DNA of 56,506 nucleotides from Bacillus sp. ZZV12-4809 (GTDB lineage Bacteria > Bacillota > Bacilli > Bacillales > Cytobacillaceae), in the NCBI RefSeq assembly GCF_009849585.1, contig NZ_VCRN01000030.1, positions 1 through 56,506 on the forward strand. Direction: 5' to 3'. Under the pieces are notes generated by a model, which was not told the origin of the DNA, did not search any database, and saw nothing but the letters and a program-made list of their open reading frames with translations. Shown piece after piece: positions 19,147-26,260 of this stretch (its first letter is position 1; each line of letters starts with the position of its first letter). A program made the position numbers and the translations under genes.

Positions 19147-19182
19147 AACCTTGAATGGCTTAATGCCTTTCAAGGTTTTTCA
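19147..19182 (+). terminator. Terminator after the immunity gene
   Basis: Stem AACCTTGAA/TTCAAGGTT (19147-19155 with 19169-19177), then a T run to 19180. Confidence 0.85.
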
Positions 19183-19297
19183 TTTAACATATCCCTAACA
19201 TTCCCCCGCCAAATGTAGTGCATTTGCCCAAGCCAAACCCATTTCCACGCATATACAATAATGTAGGCATATACAGAGGAAATGGAGGTATGAATGA

Positions 19298-19498
19298 ATG
19301 TACCCTTACAGAGGCCCTTATCAGCCGCAGAATCAGCGGTTTATTGGATTCTTTGGCCTGCCTTTTTTAGGCGGGTTAGCAGGAGGTTTATTGGGCACTG
19401 CTTTATTCTATCCGCGTCCATATTATTGGTATCCTCCACCGCCGCCGCCTTTTTACCCGCGTCCTTGTTGTGGACCTGGATTTGGATATCCTTATTAA
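19298..19498 (+). CDS. Small Pro/Tyr/Gly-rich protein, unknown
   Basis: A 66-residue protein starting MYPYRGPYQPQNQRF. It has a hydrophobic Gly-rich segment (residues 16-36) and a C-terminal tail with six prolines in a row and two cysteines (RPCCGPGFGYPY). ATG 19298 has GGAGG 9 bases upstream; the overlapping frame from 19294 lacks this spacing. Composition suggests a surface or spore-coat type protein, an inference only. It is a single-gene unit with its own terminator. Confidence 0.55.
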   Translation: MYPYRGPYQPQNQRFIGFFGLPFLGGLAGGLLGTALFYPRPYYWYPPPPPPFYPRPCCGPGFGYPY

Positions 19499-19507
19499 TA
19501 GCTGTCT

Positions 19508-19537
19508 GGGGGGCTTTAGAAAAAGCTTCCCTTTTTT
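19508..19537 (+). terminator. Terminator after the Pro/Tyr-rich gene
   Basis: A G-rich left arm (19508-19517) pairs with AAAGCTTCCC (19522-19531), followed by six T residues. Confidence 0.75.
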
Positions 19538-19709
19538 GATGCCTATAAGCGCTTGAGGCATATCGCAGAGAAACAGCAAAAATCTACCCAGCTTAAATAA
19601 AAGCAGGAAATTTTTCATTGCACAAAAGTCCTTTTGGGTTTGAGTAGAGAAGATAAAGGTTAAATATGAATATTATGGAATTATAGTGGGATAACTAATT
19701 TATCTGTTT

Positions 19710-19738
19710 TTGCATGACCAGACTGCTTATGTTATCCT
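19710..19738 (+). promoter_or_regulatory. Sigma-A promoter candidate for the ABC transporter operon
   Basis: TTGCAT (19710-19715), a 17-base spacer and TATCCT (19733-19738), about 67 bases before the TTG start. The rest of the 19538-19804 gap holds nothing else clear. Confidence 0.5.
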
Positions 19739-19804
19739 GAAACACGTATCTGTGGACAGGGTATTCCATAATTTAACATTTATGTATAGGAGGTGCTGGA
19801 AAAG

Positions 19805-20926
19805 TTGATCGAATTTAAAGAAGTGAATAAAGTCTTTCAGGATGGGTTTCATGCTCTAAAGGATATTACCTTTAAAGTGGAAGAAGGAGAGCTGCTGGTT
19901 TTGATTGGTCCCAGCGGATCTGGAAAGACCACAACCATGAGGATGATCAACCGACTGATTGAGCCGACAAAAGGGACAATTACAATAGAAGGAAAAGATA
20001 TTTCAAAAGAGGATCCAGTCAAGCTTCGCCGGACGATCGGTTATGTGATTCAGCAAATCGGGCTGCTTCCGCATATGACGATTAAAGAAAATGTATCGCT
20101 TGTTCCTAGGCTGATGAAATGGAGGAAGGAAAAATACATAGATAAAGTGGACGAGCTGATGCATATGGTAGGATTGGATCCGGAAGTCTTTGGTGAAAGA
20201 TACCCCTCAGAGCTGAGCGGCGGGCAGCAGCAGAGGATCGGTGTTATCCGGGCGCTGGCAGCTGAGCCGAAGATCATCTTAATGGATGAACCGTTCAGTG
20301 CGCTGGATCCAATCAGCCGGGAGCAGCTGCAGGATGAGTTAGTCCGCCTTCAGCGGGATATTCAGAAAACGATTGTATTTGTAACCCATGACATGGATGA
20401 GGCGCTTAAAATCGCTGACCGCATCTGTATTATGAAGGATGGAGAGGTGGTCCAGCTGGATACGCCGGAAAACATTATCCGCAGGCCTGCTAATGAGTTT
20501 GTCCGAAGCTTTATTGGTGAAGACCGGCTTCAGGAAAGCGACAATATTTCATTCCCTGAACTGACCAAATTAATGGTTCCTGCTGTAACAGCAGGTGAAA
20601 ACCGCAGGCTGGCTGAATCCTTGAAGCTGATGCGAAGCAAGCAGGTTAACAGTCTTGTGGTTGTGGATAATGAAGATCTTTTTCAGGGGATTGCAACCGT
20701 CTGGGACGTTCAGAAAAATTACAAAGATGAAGGCCTAAGACTTAAGGATATTATGGATTCAAGCGTTGTGACACTTCAGCAAGATGATCCGGCAGAAAAA
20801 GCCTTTCAGCTTGTGAACGAATCTGTTTACGGATTTGTTCCGGTCATGGATGAACACAGAAAACTTATGGGCATTGTGACCCGATCAAGTCTCGTAGAAT
20901 ATATGGTCGACGAGATCGTCGAATAA
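19805..20926 (+). CDS. Compatible-solute ABC transporter, ATP-binding subunit (OpuA/OpuC/OpuF type)
   Basis: The ATPase of a glycine-betaine/choline-type importer. The 373-residue product has Walker A GPSGSGKTT (about residues 35-43), signature LSGGQQQR, Walker B ILMDEPFSALDP, and a C-terminal pair of CBS domains (about 255-370, from LTKLMVPAVT to the end) as in osmosensing OpuC-like ATPases. I chose TTG 19805, 11 bases after AGGAGG, over GTG 19793, which overlaps that site. The partner permease follows directly. Specificity cannot be read from this subunit. Confidence 0.85.
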   Translation: MIEFKEVNKVFQDGFHALKDITFKVEEGELLVLIGPSGSGKTTTMRMINRLIEPTKGTITIEGKDISKEDPVKLRRTIGYVIQQIGLLPHMTIKENVSLVPRLMKWRKEKYIDKVDELMHMVGLDPEVFGERYPSELSGGQQQRIGVIRALAAEPKIILMDEPFSALDPISREQLQDELVRLQRDIQKTIVFVTHDMDEALKIADRICIMKDGEVVQLDTPENIIRRPANEFVRSFIGEDRLQESDNISFPELTKLMVPAVTAGENRRLAESLKLMRSKQVNSLVVVDNEDLFQGIATVWDVQKNYKDEGLRLKDIMDSSVVTLQQDDPAEKAFQLVNESVYGFVPVMDEHRKLMGIVTRSSLVEYMVDEIVE

Positions 20927-20956
20927 TCAGGATAGGGGGTGTAGACAATTCTTAAC

Positions 20957-22525
20957 TTGATCAGCAGTACGGCTGACGTTTTTGTAAACCGTTGGCCTAC
21001 AATATGGAACTTAATTTTAGAGCATATGTATCTTTCGCTTATTTCGATTGCCATTGCAATTTTAATATCTGTTCCTTTGGGCATTTATTTAACCCGTCAT
21101 CGAAAAATTGCCGATTCTATTATTGGGATTGCAGGTGTATTTCAGACGATTCCGAGTCTCGCGCTTCTTGTATTTCTCGTGCCATTCATCGGAACTGGAC
21201 AAGTTCCTGCCATTATTGCATTAACTGTTTACGGCTTATTGCCCATTCTTCGAAATACCTATTTAGGCATTACTGGTGTTGAAAAGTCTGCCATTAACGC
21301 CGGGGTCGGAATGGGAATGACGAATCGCCAGGTGCTTTGGATGGTGGAGCTGCCATTGTCTCTTAGCGTCATCATGGGCGGGATTCGAACGGCGACCGTT
21401 TTAATTATTGGCGTTGCTACGATAGCAGGCCTCATTGGTGCTGGCGGCCTGGGAGATTTAATTTTCCGCGGACTGCAGACTTATAATACGGGCCTCATTT
21501 TGGCAGGTGCGATTCCATCTGCGCTGTTAGCGATTATTTTTGACTATTTGCTGAAGCTTCTGGAGACAGATGTGACTCCTCAAGGGCTTAAGCAAGGGCA
21601 GAAAACCAATCCAGCTGTGAGCCGCTGGAGAAAATGGGTGGTGACCGCATTAATATTAATCCTTCCTATCTCAGCTTTTGCTGCGCAGCTGGGAGAGTCA
21701 TCCGGCGGAAAGGATACCATCACCATTACCGGCAAAAACTTCACAGAGCAGGAAATCATGGTTTATATAATGGGCCATCTGATAGAAGAGCACACAGATT
21801 TAAATGTGAAATATGAATCCTTCCTGGGTGGTACCGCACCTGCATTTGAAGGGGTTAATAACGGAAATTATGATTTGTATATGGAATATACGGGGACAGC
21901 CTTGCTGAGTATTTTAAAAGAAGAAATGATCAGCGATCCTGATAAGGTGTATGAGCTTGTAAAAGAGCGCTTTAAGGAAGAATATGATATGGTCTGGCTT
22001 GAACCTTTTGGATTTAATAACACCTATACTCTTACTATTCGAAAAGAAGATGCTGAAAACTGGGGTGTTAAAACAATATCAGATTTAGGCAAGAAATCAT
22101 CAGAGCTGGCATTTGGTTCTGAGCCTGAATTTCTGGAGCGTCCCGATGGCTATCCGGGCCTTGTGGATACTTACGGATTTGAATTTGGTGAAACACAGGC
22201 CATGGACTCTGGCATTATGTACAGTGCCATCAAGAATGGAGAAGTGGATGCCATTGACGCTTTTTCCACTGATGGCCGCATCCCGGCATTCAATCTGCAG
22301 GTTCTTGAAGATGATAAAAATTTCTTCCCGCCGTATTACGCGACCCCTGTTATCAGGGCTGATACGCTGAAGGAGCATCCCGAAATTGAAAAGGCTTTGA
22401 GCATGCTTGCAGGTAAAATTGATAATGAAAAAATGCAGGAACTTAATGCAAGAGTTGATATTGATAAAGAGCAATATGAAGATGTGGCGGTTGATTTCCT
22501 GAAAGAAGAGGGATTAATTGACTGA
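20957..22525 (+). CDS. Fused permease/substrate-binding protein of a compatible-solute ABC transporter (OpuF/EgtU type)
   Basis: One 522-residue chain joins a transmembrane domain (residues 1-215, with the EAA-like loop GVGMGMTNRQVLWMVELPLS) through a further helix (about 228-245) to an OpuAC-type binding domain (from ITGKNFTEQEI to the end). This fusion is the layout of OpuF, reported for a Bacillus compatible-solute importer, and of the streptococcal ergothioneine importer EgtU. Glycine betaine-like or ergothioneine-like ligands are both possible. The listed start is TTG 20957, but ATT at 20948 has better spacing (6 bases) from GGGGGTG. Confidence 0.85.
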   Translation: MISSTADVFVNRWPTIWNLILEHMYLSLISIAIAILISVPLGIYLTRHRKIADSIIGIAGVFQTIPSLALLVFLVPFIGTGQVPAIIALTVYGLLPILRNTYLGITGVEKSAINAGVGMGMTNRQVLWMVELPLSLSVIMGGIRTATVLIIGVATIAGLIGAGGLGDLIFRGLQTYNTGLILAGAIPSALLAIIFDYLLKLLETDVTPQGLKQGQKTNPAVSRWRKWVVTALILILPISAFAAQLGESSGGKDTITITGKNFTEQEIMVYIMGHLIEEHTDLNVKYESFLGGTAPAFEGVNNGNYDLYMEYTGTALLSILKEEMISDPDKVYELVKERFKEEYDMVWLEPFGFNNTYTLTIRKEDAENWGVKTISDLGKKSSELAFGSEPEFLERPDGYPGLVDTYGFEFGETQAMDSGIMYSAIKNGEVDAIDAFSTDGRIPAFNLQVLEDDKNFFPPYYATPVIRADTLKEHPEIEKALSMLAGKIDNEKMQELNARVDIDKEQYEDVAVDFLKEEGLID

Positions 22526-22532
22526 TGCCGTT

Positions 22533-22560
22533 AGGACTGCGATCTTTCGCAGTCCTTTTT
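22533..22560 (+). terminator. Terminator of the ABC transporter operon
   Basis: A perfect 10-bp stem AGGACTGCGA/TCGCAGTCCT with a 4-base loop and a T run, 8 bases after the stop. Confidence 0.9.
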
Positions 22561-22670
22561 GATGTGAAGAAAGTCTTAACAACTAAGGAAAATGTAGGAT
22601 AAAATTATTCAGAATATTAATTCTTTTAGCAGATTTACATCCCTCTGTTGAAAAGGCATGATTAAAATAG

Positions 22671-22683
22671 TTCGTATAACGAA
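22671..22683. promoter_or_regulatory. Short palindrome upstream of the carboxypeptidase gene
   Basis: TTCGT-ATA-ACGAA, a 13-base inverted repeat 27 bases before the ATG, between a weak TTGAAA (22649-22654) and the Shine-Dalgarno sequence. It could be an operator or overlap the -10 region. Nothing more can be said. Confidence 0.3.
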
Positions 22684-22709
22684 TTAATAGATTAGGTGGA
22701 GGCTAAAAA

Positions 22710-23900
22710 ATGAAGAAAAAGTCATTATGGAAAGTTCTTAGTTCAGCAGCACTGGCAGCATCGATTCTCGCGCCTCAAGTTAGCTTTGCGGAAGGAGCAA
22801 AGCCTGTGACAGAAGAAAATGTATCAATTAAAGGATTTGTAGATTATGAAGAATTAAAGAAAAAGCTGAGCCAGCTAGAAAAGTCATCCAATGGCCAGGT
22901 CCAGGTTGAGTCAGCGGGAAAAACAAATCAGGGGAGAGATATCTTTACAGCACGAGTAGGCCATGGAGATAAAGTAGTTCTTGTACAGAGTGAAATTCAT
23001 GGCAATGAGAAGACTGGTACTGTCGCATTGTTAAATATTCTTCAGCAGCTAGGTTCAAGTCAATCAGCAGAAGCGAAAAAAATCAGGGAAGAACTAACGA
23101 TTGTAGCGATTCCAATGATGAATGCCGATGGTTCTGAATTGGACAGGCGCGGCAATGTTATGAACTGGGAAGAGGTTCAGGAACAGTTTCCTCAATTACA
23201 TAATGCACAGCCAACCTGGAATTATTACACACGCAGCCTTCAGGGGGACGACTATTCTCAAACACCAGGCTTCGATGTAAACCGTGACTTTAACCCTGAC
23301 TTAAACTATGTTCCAAGGGCGGAAGACTTCCCGGGCAATTCAAGCACTCCAGGCTGGTATATCACACCTGAATCGCAAACAGTCAGGGATGTATATAAAG
23401 GCCTGCAGGAGGAGTTTGGGAAGGTAGAAGTCTTTTTAGATCTGCATCACCAGGGCTTTTATAAAATTGAAGGAACGGATGAAGATGTAACCATGTCGAT
23501 TTCAGCAGACTTTGTTCCGGATCCAAGCTCTCCTGAAGGGTCGAAGTATAGCCAATATGCAGAGAATTACCGCTTTGACTTCTCACGCCAGCTAAACGTA
23601 GCCCTTTATGATGCCCTTCAGCAAAAGGGAAATTCAGTGTTTACCAATATTTCGTTATATGATCAGGACTTAGACTTGCCTGGAACTGCCTTGGGCTCCT
23701 TTGCTCTGAACGGGAGCGGGGTTGTCCTATTTGAAGTGAAAGGGCAGACACAGAACTATGGCCAAAAGATGAAAGGGCAGCTCGTTAAGACAGTAGAAAC
23801 AGGTGTTATGGGAATCATTCATGGTGTTGCAGATGGCAGTGTTTATGATTTGAATCCGGAAGAATATAATGAAATCCCTAATAGGGTGCCAATTCGTTAA
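22710..23900 (+). CDS. Secreted M14-family zinc carboxypeptidase
   Basis: A metallocarboxypeptidase of 396 residues with a Sec signal peptide (residues 1-27, SVSFAEG-like cleavage region QVSFAEG). The zinc ligands are His97 and Glu100 in QSEIHGNEK and a later His in LDLHHQG; a likely catalytic Glu is in VLFEVKG. It probably trims peptides outside the cell or in the wall. The ATG has AGGTGGAGG upstream. It is a single-gene unit with its own terminator. Confidence 0.85.
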   Translation: MKKKSLWKVLSSAALAASILAPQVSFAEGAKPVTEENVSIKGFVDYEELKKKLSQLEKSSNGQVQVESAGKTNQGRDIFTARVGHGDKVVLVQSEIHGNEKTGTVALLNILQQLGSSQSAEAKKIREELTIVAIPMMNADGSELDRRGNVMNWEEVQEQFPQLHNAQPTWNYYTRSLQGDDYSQTPGFDVNRDFNPDLNYVPRAEDFPGNSSTPGWYITPESQTVRDVYKGLQEEFGKVEVFLDLHHQGFYKIEGTDEDVTMSISADFVPDPSSPEGSKYSQYAENYRFDFSRQLNVALYDALQQKGNSVFTNISLYDQDLDLPGTALGSFALNGSGVVLFEVKGQTQNYGQKMKGQLVKTVETGVMGIIHGVADGSVYDLNPEEYNEIPNRVPIR

Positions 23901-23911
23901 TAGAAAAGCAG

Positions 23912-23944
23912 AGGCTGGTTCCAATTGGAACCAGCCTTGTTTTT
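23912..23944 (+). terminator. Terminator after the carboxypeptidase gene
   Basis: A perfect 11-bp stem AGGCTGGTTCC/GGAACCAGCCT with an AATT loop, then TGTTTTT. Confidence 0.9.
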
Positions 23945-24061
23945 GTTACGGATGACAAATTATCTGACAAAAGGTGGATTAGCTATTGTTACAAATGTAT
24001 TAACCGTGTTAATATCAAAATATTAAAAAAATTATAAAATTGATATCTTGGGGGTATTTCT

Positions 24062-25060
24062 ATGAAAAAGATGTTGGCCATCCTGGCAAGCAGTGCATTG
24101 CTCATGCTTGCTGCCTGCGGTTCAGGAAATGAGGAAATCAGCGGGGAAGCGTCAGAAAAGAAGACCGTTAAAATCGGCATCACGCAAATTGTGGAGCATC
24201 CTTCATTGGATTCAGCGAGAGAAGGGTTTATAGCTGCACTGAAAGATGCTGGATATGAAGAAGGTAAAAACCTTAAAATAGACTTTCAAAATGCCCAGGG
24301 AGATATGAACAATAATATGTCCATCGCCCAGAATCTTGTCTCGGACAAGAATGATTTAATCCTGGCGATTGCTACAGCAAGTGCCCAATCAGTTGTGCAA
24401 TCTACGAAGGATATACCAATCCTTTTTACAGCAATCACTGATCCTGTTGGAGCTGAGCTTGTGGAAAGCATGGAAAAGCCGGGCGGGAATGCAACAGGTA
24501 CCTCTGATACACATCCTGACGCCATCAAAAACACAATTGACTCTATCAAAACATTTGTACCTGATGCCAAGAAGGTTGGCATCATCTACAATGACGGAGA
24601 ACCAAACTCAGTAGTAAATGTTAAGCATGCAAAAGAAGCCATCGAGGCAGCGGGCCTGGAAGCAGTTGAAACAACGATTTCAACAAGCTCCGAGGTAAAA
24701 CAGGCTGCTGAATCTTTAGTGGGCCGTGCTGATGTATTTTACATCCCTAAGGACAATACTGTAGTATCTGCCCTTGAATCGGTGCTGAACGTAGCCAATG
24801 AAAAAGACATTCCGGCTTTTGTTGGAGAAAGTGATTCGGTTAAGCGGGGCGGATTTGCTTCCTATGGTTTTGAGTATCATGATCTTGGATACTCCACAGG
24901 CCAAATGGCTGTAGACATTCTTGAAGGCAAAGAGCCGAGTGAGATTCCTGTCGGCTATCCGGAAAGTCTGGAACTTGTGATTAACAAGAAAGCAGCTGAG
25001 GAACAGGGAATCACTCTGACAGAGGACATGCTGAAGGATGTTAAGGTAGTTGGGGAATAA
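24062..25060 (+). CDS. ABC transporter substrate-binding lipoprotein (TrpX-like, ABC_sub_bind)
   Basis: A 332-residue binding protein with lipoprotein signal and lipobox LAAC (Cys19). The mature part has the family pattern VKIGITQIVEHPSLDSAREGF and a two-lobed periplasmic-binding fold, of the ABC_sub_bind/TrpX type (tryptophan- or other amino-acid-related). The ATG has GGGGGT 8 bases upstream. Family members are normally followed by a permease and an ATPase; here a terminator follows within 11 bases and no partner is in the window, so it is an orphan. Confidence 0.8.
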   Translation: MKKMLAILASSALLMLAACGSGNEEISGEASEKKTVKIGITQIVEHPSLDSAREGFIAALKDAGYEEGKNLKIDFQNAQGDMNNNMSIAQNLVSDKNDLILAIATASAQSVVQSTKDIPILFTAITDPVGAELVESMEKPGGNATGTSDTHPDAIKNTIDSIKTFVPDAKKVGIIYNDGEPNSVVNVKHAKEAIEAAGLEAVETTISTSSEVKQAAESLVGRADVFYIPKDNTVVSALESVLNVANEKDIPAFVGESDSVKRGGFASYGFEYHDLGYSTGQMAVDILEGKEPSEIPVGYPESLELVINKKAAEEQGITLTEDMLKDVKVVGE

Positions 25061-25070
25061 ATAGGTTGGG

Positions 25071-25103
25071 AAAGATACAGCGATTCAGCTGTATCTTTTT
25101 TTT
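25071..25103 (+). terminator. Terminator after the orphan binding protein
   Basis: A perfect 11-bp stem AAAGATACAGC/GCTGTATCTTT with a 6-base loop and a long T run. Confidence 0.9.
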
Positions 25104-25219
25104 GCTTTATGAAACGGAAAATTTTCAAGGAAAATGATTCAAAAGAACTATTAAAGGTATAAGAATAATACCAGGAAAAAAAAGGGCTCAACAAAGTGAA
25201 AATTAAATAAGAACAATAG

Positions 25220-25444
25220 GGTAATTTTACCCATAAAATACAATTGGGGGTTTATAGATTAATAGGAATAAAACCACAGACATAATTCGACATGACCCTA
25301 TGAGTGATTTGACGAGTTTTAACTGCCATGATAGTATAGAAAATTTGAATTTAGAGATCAGGCAAATAACAATAAATAGAAAAAGCATATGAAGAAAATA
25401 CCAACTTATGTTTAAACATAATAAAAGTGGGTATTAGTGGGTAT
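25220..25444. promoter_or_regulatory. Upstream control region of the T7SS operon
   Basis: The 25104-25539 gap is very AT-rich and has no gene. It holds a GGGTAA/TTACCC inverted repeat (25220-25233), a perfect 16-base palindrome TTATGTTTAAACATAA (25406-25421), and a direct repeat AGTGGGTAT at 25426-25434 and 25436-25444. They lie 40-80 bases upstream of the -35 box and could bind an activator such as DegU, which controls the yuk operon in B. subtilis. The protein is a guess. Confidence 0.4.
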
Positions 25445-25479
25445 AAATAACTGTTTTGTTATTTTTTACAAGCAAGTAA

Positions 25480-25508
25480 TTGACCTTTTTATTGTGTATT
25501 TTTACAAT
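25480..25508 (+). promoter_or_regulatory. Sigma-A promoter of yukE
   Basis: TTGACC (25480-25485), a 17-base spacer, TACAAT (25503-25508). Each hexamer matches at 5 of 6. It lies 31 bases before the yukE ATG. Confidence 0.8.
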
Positions 25509-25539
25509 AATAGTAACCTATAGAAAAGGAGAGATTTGA

Positions 25540-25833
25540 ATGTCAGGAGTTATTCGCGTTACACCAGCAGAATTAGTAGGCATGTCTAACCGTTATAATG
25601 GAGAAAGCAGCCAGGTTGGGGATCAGATTGTCCGTTTGGATAATATGATTCGTGAACTGGAAGGTGCATGGGAAGGGGAAGCAAGCAGAGCGTTTGCTGA
25701 ACAATACCAATCTTTAAGACCTTCATTTGTTCAAATGCAGCAATTATTAGAGGATATTTCTGTTCAGCTTAATAATACTGCAAGAGCTCTTGAAGATGCT
25801 GATAACCAGATCGCTGGCCAAATCCGCGGTTAA
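25540..25833 (+). CDS. yukE: WXG100 family T7SS substrate YukE/EsxA
   Basis: The small secreted helical-hairpin protein of type VII secretion. The 97-residue product has the WXG turn in LEGAWEGEASRAF (Trp near residue 44), flanked by two long helices. The ATG has AAAGGAG 8 bases upstream. It is the first gene of the operon; a terminator-like hairpin follows it and would let yukE be made in excess over the machinery genes. Confidence 0.95.
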   Translation: MSGVIRVTPAELVGMSNRYNGESSQVGDQIVRLDNMIRELEGAWEGEASRAFAEQYQSLRPSFVQMQQLLEDISVQLNNTARALEDADNQIAGQIRG

Positions 25834-25858
25834 TTTTATCTGAATCAATAAGTGGAGA

Positions 25859-25898
25859 AGGAGCGCTGCATTCACAAGATGGAAGGCGCTCTTTTTTT
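25859..25898 (+). terminator. Attenuating terminator between yukE and yukD
   Basis: GAGCGC (25861-25866) pairs with GCGCTC (25886-25891), with a 19-base loop, followed by seven T residues. The large loop suggests partial read-through into yukD and the downstream genes. Confidence 0.65.
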
Positions 25899-25929
25899 GG
25901 TATTAAACAGCCCATTTTCACGTTGGCAA

Positions 25930-25991
25930 TTTGTCTGGCTCCAGCGCCTGCTCGAGGTTTAGGGGGGGTTCGAGGCGCTTGAGCTTTTCCA
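25930..25991. repeat. Shortened Bacillaceae intergenic repeat before yukD
   Basis: TTGTCTGGCTCCAGCGCC and AGGCGCTTGAGCTTTTCC are the two ends of a repeat I remember from many Bacillus-group genomes, here joined with most of the middle missing. AGCGCCT (25943-25949) pairs with AGGCGCT (25973-25979). It ends a few bases before the yukD Shine-Dalgarno sequence. A longer frame through it from 25931 is not believed. Confidence 0.55.
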
Positions 25992-26005
25992 GTGAGGTGT
26001 TAAAA

Positions 26006-26245
26006 ATGTACATAGAATTAACAATTGATTTAAAAAACTATGAAGTTGAACCTTTTGATCTCCGTCTATCTAACTATCACTCTGTTAAAAAAGTAGTTGA
26101 TATTGTTTGGCAAGCTAAGTCTATTCCTCAGCCTCCCCGTGAAGGATATTGGGTCAGAATTCCCAACAAGCAAATGATTTTGTCAGGAAACGATAAGCTG
26201 GCAGAAAAGGGGATTACCACTGGGGACCGTTTCGAAATTTTATAA
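26006..26245 (+). CDS. yukD: T7SS ubiquitin-like protein YukD
   Basis: A 79-residue ubiquitin-fold protein (EsaB homologue), starting MYIELTIDLKNYEVEPFDLR and ending ITTGDRFEIL. It is a cytoplasmic accessory of the secretion machine. ATG 26006 has GAGGTG 7 bases upstream. A longer frame from 25931 begins in a repeat and has no ribosome-binding site. yukC follows after 15 bases. Confidence 0.93.
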   Translation: MYIELTIDLKNYEVEPFDLRLSNYHSVKKVVDIVWQAKSIPQPPREGYWVRIPNKQMILSGNDKLAEKGITTGDRFEIL

Positions 26246-26260
26246 AGGGAGTATTTAAAA

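Noticed and set aside
19294..19539. Alternative frame over the Pro/Tyr-rich gene
   Set aside because: Its start is less well spaced and it runs through the terminator at 19508-19537.
19759..19764. GGGTAT as a sigma-B -10 box for the ABC transporter
   Set aside because: No GTTT-type -35 element lies 12-15 bases upstream.
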